From: Aquabacterium sp029268225
GTDB lineage: Bacteria; Pseudomonadota; Gammaproteobacteria; Burkholderiales; Burkholderiaceae_C
DNA length: 64,000 bases
Assembly: GCF_037482285.1 (NCBI RefSeq)
Contig: NZ_JBBEYB010000005.1
Span: 153,252 to 217,251 of the forward strand
Reading direction: 5' to 3'
Both the position numbers and the translations under genes were made by a program. How positions within the stretch are numbered: the stretch's first letter is position 1; every line of letters starts with the position of its first letter. The notes below the pieces were generated by a model that did no database searches, had not been told where the DNA came from, and was given only the letters and a program-made list of their open reading frames with translations. Positions 53,446-60,939 of the stretch are shown here, piece by piece.

Positions 53446-54162
53446 TCAGCCCAACCCGCACATCAGCCGCCCGATCTCCCAGACTGCAGCAAGACGGGCG
53501 TCATTGACAGGCGCAACCACCGTGCCGTCTGCAACTCGAATAAAGTTGCGGCCGTCACATCGAATCTCGCGCAGTTGTGGCTCCAAGTTGAAGACTGACG
53601 ATGGTTTCAGCCTGCCTTCTGCCCTGATCACGCCGGCAGCAATGGAGTGATTCCCGTTGTTGACGAACGCAATCCGCCAAGGAAGCCACAGGGCCACACT
53701 GTGGTTCGGGTCTTGCCGCCAACTCCCGCACTTCAAGCCCGCCCCAATCGCACCAAATGCCGACGCCACCGATTGGCGATTCCACATGGTCGGCAGCGCG
53801 AGATCTCTCGCCAAGTCGACCTCAAAATCGTCCGAATCTAAGGACTGCAGGCATCCGAAGTCAAAGACGCCCTTGACTTGGGAACCCATGAAGAAAGACC
53901 AGTCATCGAAAGATGGCGGCGCGGCATGTGGGGCGCGCTCTGCGGCCGCGATGATGTGTTGTGACTGGAGTGGGCGCAGGATCGCCACCACAAAGGCATG
54001 AAGCCCTCTTGGATCGATCATGGCGATGCTCTTTGCCATGTCGACCAGTTGCTCAAAGACTTCTACTTCGCCCTCTTCCTCATCATCGGTGCCTGACATG
54101 AAGCCAAAGACGAACTTGCTCAGGCTCACCGGCACGAAACTGGCCAAACGTAGCGCCATCAC
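53446..54162 (-). CDS. Hypothetical protein, possibly DUF6710-like
   Basis: A 238-residue soluble protein. Its second half has a distinctive block (WLPWRIAFVNNGNHSIAAGVI) and a later HFIRVADG-like segment that recall, from memory, DUF6710 proteins; this is unverified. The first 60 residues are acidic (GTDDEEEGEVEVFEQLVD). No signal peptide or membrane helix. It follows the exported immunity candidate by 45 bases on the same strand, so it may be a further gene of the T6SS cargo operon. First gene inside the island. Confidence 0.6.
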   Translation of the reverse strand: MMALRLASFVPVSLSKFVFGFMSGTDDEEEGEVEVFEQLVDMAKSIAMIDPRGLHAFVVAILRPLQSQHIIAAAERAPHAAPPSFDDWSFFMGSQVKGVFDFGCLQSLDSDDFEVDLARDLALPTMWNRQSVASAFGAIGAGLKCGSWRQDPNHSVALWLPWRIAFVNNGNHSIAAGVIRAEGRLKPSSVFNLEPQLREIRCDGRNFIRVADGTVVAPVNDARLAAVWEIGRLMCGLG

Positions 54163-54207
54163 TTAGCCCCGGTCAACTTGGACTCTCATGCCAGACCTAA
54201 GCGCGTA

Positions 54208-54765
54208 TCAACGGCATGTAGGTGACTCGATGGTGTACCCAACAGACAGGTACAGGTGTGTGCGTTCGGATGCACCCGCTCTCTCGATGAGGTGAACGCC
54301 CTCTTCGCTCGTACACAACCCGGCTCGGCGGATGCCCTGGCCGCGATCCACCGACACCAGTTCAGCACCCGCATTGCGCGTGTTCATGTTCTTGCCGACT
54401 GCGGCGACCCCAATGAATGGCGCCACGTACCAAAGTCGGGGAACCCGAACACGGTAGACGAACACCCGCTCTCCGCTGACCTCGTTCGTCGCCAGCAGCT
54501 CGTCGGAAGAGGCTTCTGTGAAGTCACTCGCCATGAGGCGCTTGCAGCATGCACTGTCCCCTGCTGCAGCGGGATACTGAATGTGTACTGAATCACCTCG
54601 GGCGAGCGGCTCAGCAGCAATCAAACGGCCATGCCCAGCGCCATCCATCTGGACGATGGCGTATCGGGCCTCCGATGCGAAGGCCATGTCCGTGGCCATG
54701 GCACACAGCCACAGCGCGAGCAACTTAACGCCCGTTGTCGGACCAGTGAGGCGGATCTGAAACAA
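54208..54765 (-). CDS. Exported protein, candidate immunity to the M15 toxin
   Basis: A 185-residue protein with a signal peptide (VKLLALWLCAMATDMAFA-SE) and a mature periplasmic domain containing a cysteine pair (DSACCKR) and a further Cys near the C-terminus. No family recognised. It starts inside the last codons of the peptidase gene (41-base overlap) and directly follows it, the usual place for an immunity gene; its periplasmic location fits protection against a peptidoglycan enzyme. The assignment is from context only. Confidence 0.65.
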   Translation of the reverse strand: MFQIRLTGPTTGVKLLALWLCAMATDMAFASEARYAIVQMDGAGHGRLIAAEPLARGDSVHIQYPAAAGDSACCKRLMASDFTEASSDELLATNEVSGERVFVYRVRVPRLWYVAPFIGVAAVGKNMNTRNAGAELVSVDRGQGIRRAGLCTSEEGVHLIERAGASERTHLYLSVGYTIESPTCR

Positions 54766-55318
54766 GCTTGTTCACTCCATAGGTTGCGCCGACGGCATTG
54801 AGGTCGCTGAGCTTCTTGATCTCGACATCCTCGCCCGACGCATTCTTGATTTTCTTACCGACGATACCCGTGATCGTCATGTCAACGGCCGCGCGTTCTG
54901 TGTGACGTGAAATCAACGCGGGTGGGTACACGATCGTGTACCCCTTCGCCATGGCCGAGGCGGCAGCCTTCGACGCATCATCCGTGTCATGAACCCAATC
55001 GATGTTCACGCCATCCATAGCGGGCACCTTGTCCGCCGTGATCTCGCCGCGAGCGATTTTCGAAGCGTAGTGCATCAGGTAGGCGCGCTCCCTGGGGCGG
55101 TAGGTCGCTGCAATGCTGACCGACCCGCCAGCGGCCTTGATGGCGGAGATGAACTTCTCCGCCTTTTCCTTGAACGTGGATTCAAGGTCATTCAGGCTGG
55201 CACTGCCGGGGAAGCGAGAAACCCATTGGGCTCCACTCTTCTCCTTCGCGGGTACCTTAGCAACAGCAGGCGTCGTATCGGCCTTGGGCGTCAGCTCCGC
55301 AGTCACCGTCGTCGCCAT
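54725..55318 (-). CDS. M15/VanY-type peptidase domain protein, candidate T6SS effector
   Basis: A 197-residue protein without signal peptide. Residues 30-197 look like a D,D-peptidase of M15 type: SIAATYRPRERAYLMHYA, then SRHTERAAVDM (SxHxxxxAxD with His139 and Asp146) and DPPHWS (His191), enough for one zinc. It lacks an export signal, so delivery by the T6SS spike is plausible: it overlaps the PAAR gene by 62 bases upstream and the immunity candidate downstream. Target is inferred to be peptidoglycan cross-links. Relation to known Tae or Tse families is not established. Confidence 0.75.
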   Translation of the reverse strand: MATTVTAELTPKADTTPAVAKVPAKEKSGAQWVSRFPGSASLNDLESTFKEKAEKFISAIKAAGGSVSIAATYRPRERAYLMHYASKIARGEITADKVPAMDGVNIDWVHDTDDASKAAASAMAKGYTIVYPPALISRHTERAAVDMTITGIVGKKIKNASGEDVEIKKLSDLNAVGATYGVNKLVSDPPHWSDNGR

Positions 55319-55865
55319 AGTGATGGACCTCCAATGTCGCTTTTTGTTTGGTGTTGGAGCTGATCTTTTCTGTCAGCCCTTTTTCGTCTGTGATGCCTGT
55401 GATGGAGCGGCCATCCTCCAGGGTGATCTTGTATGACACCCTGGGTAACGGCTGACCAGTGAGCTCGTCACGAACAACGAAGTGAATGTCGTAGTCATGG
55501 TTCTCTGGTAGCAGCGAGCTGATGAGGCCCGCCGCCTTGGCGCCAACCGGAGCAGATGAACTGGAAGCCGCACTGGTGCTGGCACTGGATCCGCCACCAC
55601 CATCTCCCACGCGAGACACCACCTGGCTGGAAATCAATGTCGCGCCACACGCGCACTTGTCCCCGTGCCTGGCCACGGGAGCACCGTCAACGATCATCGT
55701 TGGATCACCCGTGACGATCACCGTGGTACCGTGCCCCTTCTTCGGACAGGTAACCTGGTCGCCCACGCGAGCCAAGCGTTTGCCATGCGTGTCGGTGGTC
55801 ATGGTCGAACCGATGACCACGCCGCCGTGATCGGTCCTGTCGCCGATGACGATGAACGGCCTCAT
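55257..55865 (-). CDS. PAAR protein with C-terminal extension
   Basis: A 202-residue protein. Residues 1-87 are a PAAR domain almost identical in layout to the short PAAR protein at 28963-29232 (TDTHGKRLARVGDQVTCPKKGH, GDPTMIVDG, HGDKCACGATLIS). A Gly/Ser linker (88-115) leads to a strand-rich extension (YDIHFVVRDELTGQPLPRVSYKITLEDG) that resembles a carboxypeptidase-regulatory/transthyretin-like fold and ends in Cys repeats. The extension may dock the peptidase encoded next. The ATG at 55865 matches the other PAAR start. Confidence 0.88.
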   Translation of the reverse strand: MRPFIVIGDRTDHGGVVIGSTMTTDTHGKRLARVGDQVTCPKKGHGTTVIVTGDPTMIVDGAPVARHGDKCACGATLISSQVVSRVGDGGGGSSASTSAASSSSAPVGAKAAGLISSLLPENHDYDIHFVVRDELTGQPLPRVSYKITLEDGRSITGITDEKGLTEKISSNTKQKATLEVHHYGDDGDCGADAQGRYDACCC

Positions 55866-55952
55866 CTCTTCCCCTGATTTGTTTGGCCGAAACTCTAGCA
55901 GCGGAAGCAAGGTGGCCAGAGCCCCCCATCGGGCGATAACAGTAACGTAGCG

Positions 55953-57053
55953 TTACCCGTTACCGATGGACTCAATGCTGCCGTCACCAACTGCAGCCTG
56001 GATCAACTCATCGGTGATGCCCAGCCCCTCCAATCCGGCGTAATAGCTGAGACGGAAGTCGCGTAACAGTTCTGTCCACTCGCGTTGACTCACCACGGTA
56101 GCGAGGATCTCGGGCACTGGACGGTGCATCGCCCGATGTGTCATGTGCCCTGGCCCCCAAAGCGCGTATTTCAGCGGCAGTGTGACCTCCCACCAACCGC
56201 CCAGGTGCTCACTTGGGACACGGCCGAACGCAGAATTCACATCTGCGCAGGCCATCGCAACCAGACTCGCAAGATCAAAGGCCCAGGGGTGCTCCCACCA
56301 TGCGCCGTAGACCGGTTGACCGGCTGCCATTCCCACCAGAAACCCGATCAAACTGAACCGATCTGTCTGCGCATGCAACCGCCTAACGGACAGGGGGGCC
56401 TCGAAGGCATGGGGATTGAGGCTGCCACAAGCGACATGCATCGCATCCTTCGGCGTCGCAAACCGCAACGAAGGCTCAGGCATGCAATGCCCCGCGCCGA
56501 GCTGCGTGGCCAAGTTCAGTGACACGCTGGCCGAAGCAGACATCGGCGCCGTTGAGGTCAGCTTGTTCCACACCTGGCCGCAAGCCCTCACCACACGGTC
56601 AATGTCGCGTTGCTGGCGCCCCCAGTCATCATCGAGCGGCAACAAGCCGTCTGCCCAAACGTGCAGGGCTGCGAAATGGCGTTGAACTGGCGAACCCATT
56701 TCGCCGTCTTCCATCCAGCACTGCTGGCTCCTGGGAAGCAACCGCAGCTTGCTCGATTGCATCGGCTGGCCACGCCACCAAGCCAACCAGGTTCGCTCGT
56801 CAGCAGTTGGTATGCCGTCAAGCCCGGCAACAAGGTTGGACTGAGGCATGAAGGGGTCGGCGCCATCGCCCAATATGCCGCCCTTTAAATCGTTGCACAG
56901 AGCGCGCATTCGAATCTTGGTGACCGCTGCAACGCAAGGGTTCAGCTCTTGGTATTCGCGGTAGCGGCTCTTCCCTGCCATGCCTGTCAAACAAAAGTTG
57001 CTCGTTTCAGATGCCATTGTCTGCTGGCCAGATTCGGTGTCAAACGGAACCAT
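55953..57053 (-). CDS. Hypothetical protein upstream of the PAAR module
   Basis: A protein of about 366 residues, Trp-rich (AWWRGQP, WWEHPWAFDL, GGWWEVTLPL), with a hydrophobic segment near residue 235 (FSLIGFLVGMAAGQPVYGAWW). No family recognised. Its place 87 bases before the PAAR gene on the same strand is that of a T6SS adaptor or an extra immunity gene, but it lacks the DUF4123, DUF1795 and DUF2169 features I know. The start is uncertain: ATG at 57053 or 57017, or a TTG at 57155 that would overlap the divergent regulator. Confidence 0.55.
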   Translation of the reverse strand: MVPFDTESGQQTMASETSNFCLTGMAGKSRYREYQELNPCVAAVTKIRMRALCNDLKGGILGDGADPFMPQSNLVAGLDGIPTADERTWLAWWRGQPMQSSKLRLLPRSQQCWMEDGEMGSPVQRHFAALHVWADGLLPLDDDWGRQQRDIDRVVRACGQVWNKLTSTAPMSASASVSLNLATQLGAGHCMPEPSLRFATPKDAMHVACGSLNPHAFEAPLSVRRLHAQTDRFSLIGFLVGMAAGQPVYGAWWEHPWAFDLASLVAMACADVNSAFGRVPSEHLGGWWEVTLPLKYALWGPGHMTHRAMHRPVPEILATVVSQREWTELLRDFRLSYYAGLEGLGITDELIQAAVGDGSIESIGNG

Positions 57054-57101
57054 GTCGATCCATGTACTGAGCCATCCCGAAGAATACAAAGGGATACATG
57101 G

Positions 57102-57371
57102 ATGAACAAAGACTTCTACACCGTCCAAGAAATAGCGGACTTGCTGCGAGTTCAAGTCAGTGCCGTGCGAAATCGTCTCTCCCGTGGAGACCCGACATTA
57201 CCCCCTTCAATACGAGTGGGCGGCCGGCGCTTGTTCCCCGTGGCTGCCTACCAAGAGTGGATCAATGCCCTGGTGGGATCAGCACAAGCCCCCGACAACG
57301 CAGGCCGAGTCCTGGCCACAGCAGAACCCCGACGCGGCCGACCACGTCAAGCATCGCGGGGTCTGGCATGA
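57102..57371 (+). CDS. AlpA-type small helix-turn-helix protein
   Basis: An 89-residue DNA-binding protein with an excisionase-type winged helix (FYTVQEIADLLRVQVSAVRNRLSRGDP...FPVAAYQEWINAL) and a basic tail (EPRRGRPRQASRG). Such proteins regulate excision or replication genes of mobile elements. It starts a plus-strand run with ATGA overlap into the next gene and is divergent from the unknown gene upstream, with only 48 bases between them. Confidence 0.8.
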   Translation: MNKDFYTVQEIADLLRVQVSAVRNRLSRGDPTLPPSIRVGGRRLFPVAAYQEWINALVGSAQAPDNAGRVLATAEPRRGRPRQASRGLA

Positions 57372-57982
57372 GCAACTTCAAGGCGCTGGATCAATTGCTG
57401 ACCGGACTGGAGCCCCGGACATCCCTGCAATTTCACGCGGCCAAAGAGAGCACGCCGCCCGCGTTGCCACTTAGCGTCCGAACCACTTGGTTTCGAATCC
57501 TGGATGAACGCATCCAGCGAGGGGAGATCAAATCCATCAGTCCCGTGGGCTTCGCTGTGTACGCTGTCATCAAGAGTTTCAGCCAGATCGACACAGGCAT
57601 CGCTTGCGTCAGTCACGAGACCATCGGCAAACTGACTGGCCTCAGCCGTTCCACCGTGATCCGCGCCGTTCAGGCGCTGATGAAGCATCAGTGGATCCGC
57701 GATGCAGACGCAGACACGCCAGCCAGTCGCCATGGCAGGACAAAACGATATGTTGTCATCGAGCGCCTTCTCGCTCGTGCAGCTGACACTGGCGAAGTGG
57801 TCGGTGAAGTGGTGTGGACCAACGTTCCCAGACTTCAGAGAACGACGGAGAGCGCACTCAAGGAATTCTGCCAAACGGGTGAGCTGCCCGTTCGGATCGC
57901 CTACCACCGCCACCTCAGAGTCACAGAATTTGAGGAGACCTACATGGTTACCCACAGCCCCGGACCAACTCCCAATCGGTGA
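57368..57982 (+). CDS. Winged-helix (HTH_36-like) replication or regulatory protein
   Basis: A 204-residue protein with a central winged helix: SPVGFAVYAVIKSFSQIDTG, then SHETIGKLTGLSRSTVIRAVQAL (residues 60-110). This fold is common in replication initiators and regulators of plasmids and integrative elements. The rest has no clear motif. Its ATG overlaps the AlpA-type stop, so the two form an operon. Short repeats (ACATGTGTCA) lie just after its stop and could be its binding sites. Confidence 0.7.
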   Translation: MSNFKALDQLLTGLEPRTSLQFHAAKESTPPALPLSVRTTWFRILDERIQRGEIKSISPVGFAVYAVIKSFSQIDTGIACVSHETIGKLTGLSRSTVIRAVQALMKHQWIRDADADTPASRHGRTKRYVVIERLLARAADTGEVVGEVVWTNVPRLQRTTESALKEFCQTGELPVRIAYHRHLRVTEFEETYMVTHSPGPTPNR

Positions 57983-58054
57983 CCTGTGTCATGTCGCGCC
58001 AGAACATGTGTCACCCACGGCACAGGTCGGAACAAACATGTGTCATGGGTGACG
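57983..58054. repeat. Three short repeats downstream of the winged-helix gene
   Basis: CCTGTGTCATG (57983), ACATGTGTCAC (58004) and ACATGTGTCAT (58036) share TGTGTCA and recur at 21 and 32 bases. The third is followed by GGGTGACG, the inverse of TCACCCACG after the second. They could be iterons or an operator; the spacing is irregular. Confidence 0.45.
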
Positions 58055-58158
58055 CACTTATAAAGATCAAGATCATTCAGAAAGAGTGGACAAGCCTGCA
58101 AGCGTGCCTGCACGGTTTTGCAGCAACGGCTTTGACGACGACCCGGAGGAGGTCAAGA

Positions 58159-58653
58159 ATGCCATCAGGAGGAAGACGCACCATGCCCCCAACACCCCTC
58201 GAATCAATCTCCCAAACGGCACGCCTATTCAGCCGCTCGGGGGTGCGCCTGGAAGTGGCGCAGGACGTGATCGGCGCCATCATTTCTCACCACGCCGAGC
58301 TGATCGGTCAAGAGCGCGAACAGGACGCACCGCGCCAAGATCGCATCGATGAGGCGCAGGGACTGATCCGTGAATTGAAGGATATCCGCGAGGCATTGGA
58401 CGCCCACCAGCCAGCGTCAATCGAGGCAACGATCAATTGGCTTGCACCACTGGCACGGCATCTCTTCGCAGACGGTAATGGCAACTTGGCGGCCCATAGG
58501 CGCGCCAGTCAGTTTGAGCATGCCAATGCATCGCTCCGGCTTGAGGGACACGTCATGTCAATTGACGACCTCGTCGTTCAAGCCAGGGTTGCTGATGGGC
58601 TCTGGACCACCGAACAAGCAGTGAGCTGGTATCGCGAAAGGGCCAAGCAATGA
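58159..58653 (+). CDS. Hypothetical protein with VbhA-like inhibitory motif
   Basis: A 164-residue protein. Residues 124-160 (ASLRLEGHVMSIDDLVVQARVADGL) resemble the VbhA antitoxin of Bartonella, whose SxxxEG helix blocks Fic AMP-transferases; SLRLEG fits at 125-130. Just before it, HLFADGNGN (101-109) loosely matches the Fic motif HxFx(D/E)GNGR but lacks the final Arg. The N-terminal 80 residues are helical and charged. A GGAGGA lies 8 bases before the ATG. No Fic toxin gene is seen in the island. Its stop overlaps the next ATG. Confidence 0.65.
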   Translation: MPSGGRRTMPPTPLESISQTARLFSRSGVRLEVAQDVIGAIISHHAELIGQEREQDAPRQDRIDEAQGLIRELKDIREALDAHQPASIEATINWLAPLARHLFADGNGNLAAHRRASQFEHANASLRLEGHVMSIDDLVVQARVADGLWTTEQAVSWYRERAKQ

Positions 58654-58964
58654 ACTACCAAGCCGGCCTCATGCCACCGGTCTGGCAAGCCAGCCAGCTT
58701 TTGCACTCCAAGCAGCCTGACGTCGCGGAGACGGTGTGCGACTTCGTGGCAGCCATCCTCCATCCGGACATGGTCACCAGTCTGTGGTCGATTCCACATT
58801 GCTCACAAGAGGTGCGCAATGTGCTGGCCGAGCTGGGGCGCCATTTCATGATGGGCTCGCTCAGCGACAAAGAGCGCGATTACCTGGTTTCTTCGCTGAA
58901 CGCCTACCTGCGCTCACGCGGCAACACCGACTGGTTTGCCACGCACGGCGACGGCGTCCACTGA
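58650..58964 (+). CDS. Small hypothetical protein
   Basis: A 104-residue, mostly helical soluble protein (SQEVRNVLAELGRHFMMGSLSDKERDYLVSSLNAYL). No motif recognised. Its ATG overlaps the VbhA-like stop (ATGA), so it is translated from the same transcript and could be its partner. It is too short and lacks the HPFx motif to be a Fic toxin. Confidence 0.6.
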   Translation: MNYQAGLMPPVWQASQLLHSKQPDVAETVCDFVAAILHPDMVTSLWSIPHCSQEVRNVLAELGRHFMMGSLSDKERDYLVSSLNAYLRSRGNTDWFATHGDGVH

Positions 58965-59061
58965 TCGCACAAACGCCAGCAAGCAGCGAACACCTCCAGG
59001 CGAACGGGGATGCCCCATTCCCCCTGGATTCTGGTCACACACCACGCAACTGCCGTTGCAG

Positions 59062-59139
59062 CGCCAAACCCGCGCTGTGGCGCCGGTTTTGGCGTGGCGA
59101 CACCGAAGCATTGAGGCGCATACACTAGACCGCCTCAAT
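59062..59139. repeat. Two inverted repeats upstream of the mobC-like gene
   Basis: First: CGCCAAACC (59062-59070) pairs with GGTTTTGGCG (59085-59094) with one bulged base. Second: a perfect 9-base pair ATTGAGGCG (59110-59118) and CGCCTCAAT (59131-59139) around a 12-base centre, 29 bases before the gene. Both fit an operator of the ribbon-helix-helix protein or an origin of transfer. Confidence 0.55.
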
Positions 59140-59168
59140 CGACGTAAGTCATTGACGGAGAAAGAGAA

Positions 59169-59567
59169 ATGCCGCGTCCACGTGGTTTTGGCAAGGGTGA
59201 GACCGCTCGCGCCAATGTCCGGCTAGACCCGGACACCTTGGCGTTCTATAAGACACGCGCAAACGAGCACGGCGTCAGTCTTTCTGAGTACCTGCGGCAG
59301 CTCCTGACGCAAGGAGTCACAACAGAAACCGTGAGCAGCATCGAGGCCCGGCTGAATCAGGCAGGCGACGAAATTGCCGCCAAGGTAAGCCGCACCCAGG
59401 CCGCGCACAGCATGCCGATATTGCTTCAGCGCGCCTTGCTGGAAACGCACGCCATGCTCACGAAAATCGTCGAAGCCCAAGACATCCAGGCCCTGTACGA
59501 CGCGCAAGAAATTGCCAAGGCCAAGCTGGCGAGACTACACCGCGCCCCACCCCAAAACCCTGCTTGA
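59169..59567 (+). CDS. MobC-like ribbon-helix-helix protein
   Basis: A 132-residue protein with a basic N-terminus and a ribbon-helix-helix segment (ANVRLDPDTLAFYKTRANEHGVSLSEYLRQLL, residues 14-46), then a helical C-terminal part, like MobC accessory proteins that bind oriT and help a relaxase. No relaxase (MobA) follows on this strand; the next gene is a nuclease facing the other way. AGAAAGAG lies before the ATG. Confidence 0.72.
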   Translation: MPRPRGFGKGETARANVRLDPDTLAFYKTRANEHGVSLSEYLRQLLTQGVTTETVSSIEARLNQAGDEIAAKVSRTQAAHSMPILLQRALLETHAMLTKIVEAQDIQALYDAQEIAKAKLARLHRAPPQNPA

Positions 59568-59588
59568 CCGCCCTGCCCTGCGAGTCAG

Positions 59589-60521
59589 TCAAACCGCGCC
59601 AGAGCGCATGGGCATCGTCGTCTTGCACTTGGGGTAAGTGGGGCAACCCCAGAAGTTCGCGCCACCATTGCGTGGCGTGCGCTCCACCAGTTTGGTCCCG
59701 CAGTTCACACAGGTAGGCCGCCAGTACTCGCCCTCCAGGCCGACGGCCAGCAAAGCGGCCTGTTGCTCCGGCGTGCGCAGAGAAATCAGCTTCATCAGGC
59801 CCGACACGTCCAGCAGGTTGATGCCGTTTTCGCGTGCGAAAGCCACCGCCTCTGGCGTGAAGGTCGAAGTGGTGGCGAACTGCCCGCGTGACACGCCCTG
59901 CGCCGCCATCACGCCCCGCAGCTCGCGAACCTTGTCCACGCCCACCTTCTTGCCCTGCCAGTGTTTGCACTGCACCAGGCTCGCTGGCTTGCCCGGCTCG
60001 TGGCGGGAATAAAGCCAAACATCCACGCCGCCGTCTGCCCCGTGCGATTGGGATTTGGTCTCGAAGCCGGCTTGTTGGAACAGCAGCTCGACCACGGCTT
60101 CGAAGCGCCGCCACTCGATCAGGTCGAACACCTCGGCCGACCAAGATTCTGGCGTGCGCGCTGGCTTGGCAGACGCCTGCGTCGGCGTGGATTTCAGGCG
60201 CTCCAACTCTGTGGCCGTTCTGTCCACTGGGCCATCTACAGGGTCAGTGCGCGCCGACTTGGCATGCTGGGGCTCAAGGGGTGTGCCTGACGGTTCCGTC
60301 ACCGGCGCTGCAGACTTCTTGTGCATCAGCCAGAACAACACGCCCCCCGCCACCAGCATCAAACCGCCCAGCGGCCTGAGCTGCGCCAGGGTTGGCGCAA
60401 TCACGGCGCTGCTGATGAATGAGGGTATGACCAGCAACGCGGCCCCCAAGCCCATCAACTGAATTGCCGCGCCTTCTTTGCGTTTGGCCACGCGGGCCGA
60501 CTTCCTGTTTTTCTTGGCCAT
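59589..60521 (-). CDS. Membrane-anchored Mrr-type restriction endonuclease with zinc finger
   Basis: A 310-residue protein. Two N-terminal helices (residues 17-60), a linker, then an Mrr-like PD-(D/E)xK nuclease domain (FEAVVELLFQQAGFETKSQSHGADGGVDVWL, with Asp in GGVDV and the QCKHW site), and a C-terminal topoisomerase-type four-Cys finger (CVNCGTKLVER...CPTYPKC). This layout is known among membrane-associated Mrr proteins, proposed to cut foreign or methylated DNA at the envelope. It converges on the mobC-like gene with a 21-base gap. Confidence 0.82.
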   Translation of the reverse strand: MAKKNRKSARVAKRKEGAAIQLMGLGAALLVIPSFISSAVIAPTLAQLRPLGGLMLVAGGVLFWLMHKKSAAPVTEPSGTPLEPQHAKSARTDPVDGPVDRTATELERLKSTPTQASAKPARTPESWSAEVFDLIEWRRFEAVVELLFQQAGFETKSQSHGADGGVDVWLYSRHEPGKPASLVQCKHWQGKKVGVDKVRELRGVMAAQGVSRGQFATTSTFTPEAVAFARENGINLLDVSGLMKLISLRTPEQQAALLAVGLEGEYWRPTCVNCGTKLVERTPRNGGANFWGCPTYPKCKTTMPMRSGAV

Positions 60522-60614
60522 CCGCCACTCCCTCGATTCATCGCGAATCATAGGCGCATGCGCCAGGAGCAATCCGCCAAGGCATTCAGCCAAACGACGG
60601 ATTGGCCTCGCCGC

Positions 60615-60857
60615 TCAGGGCATCAACAGGCTGTAGGTCTGCACGCCCAGTGCCAAGGCCAAGCGCTCCAGGTTGTCGAGCGAAATGTTGCGGGCCTGCC
60701 GCTCCACGTGGGCCACGAAGGTGCGATGTAAGCCGCACTCGAAGGCCAAAGCCTCTTGTGACCAGCCCTTCTCTGCCCGCAACCGAATGAGGTTGGCGGC
60801 CAACACCGCCCGCGCGTTTGGCGCAGCGTTTGGAGGTGCTGGCGAGCGGGAAGACAT
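60615..60857 (-). CDS. XRE-family helix-turn-helix regulator
   Basis: An 80-residue Cro/C1-type protein: LIRLRAEKGWSQEALAFECGLHRTFVAHVERQARNISLDNLERLALALGV is a complete five-helix HTH. Proteins like this act as controllers of restriction genes; it lies 93 bases upstream of the Mrr gene on the same strand and may regulate it, and it is divergent from the frameshifted gene at 60940. Confidence 0.85.
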   Translation of the reverse strand: MSSRSPAPPNAAPNARAVLAANLIRLRAEKGWSQEALAFECGLHRTFVAHVERQARNISLDNLERLALALGVQTYSLLMP

Positions 60858-60939
60858 GCCGCGCAGTCTTCCGAATTGATGCTTTTACGTCAGCCGCTTT
60901 TAAGTCACAATTTAGATAAAACGACAGCCCAACAAAATC

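Noticed and set aside
54725..55318. D-alanyl-D-alanine carboxypeptidase of the host cell wall
   Set aside because: There is no signal peptide or membrane anchor, and the gene overlaps PAAR and immunity candidates, so secretion by the T6SS is more likely.
58650..58964. Fic toxin partner of the VbhA-like protein
   Set aside because: At 104 residues it lacks the HPFxxGNGR motif and the Fic helical core.
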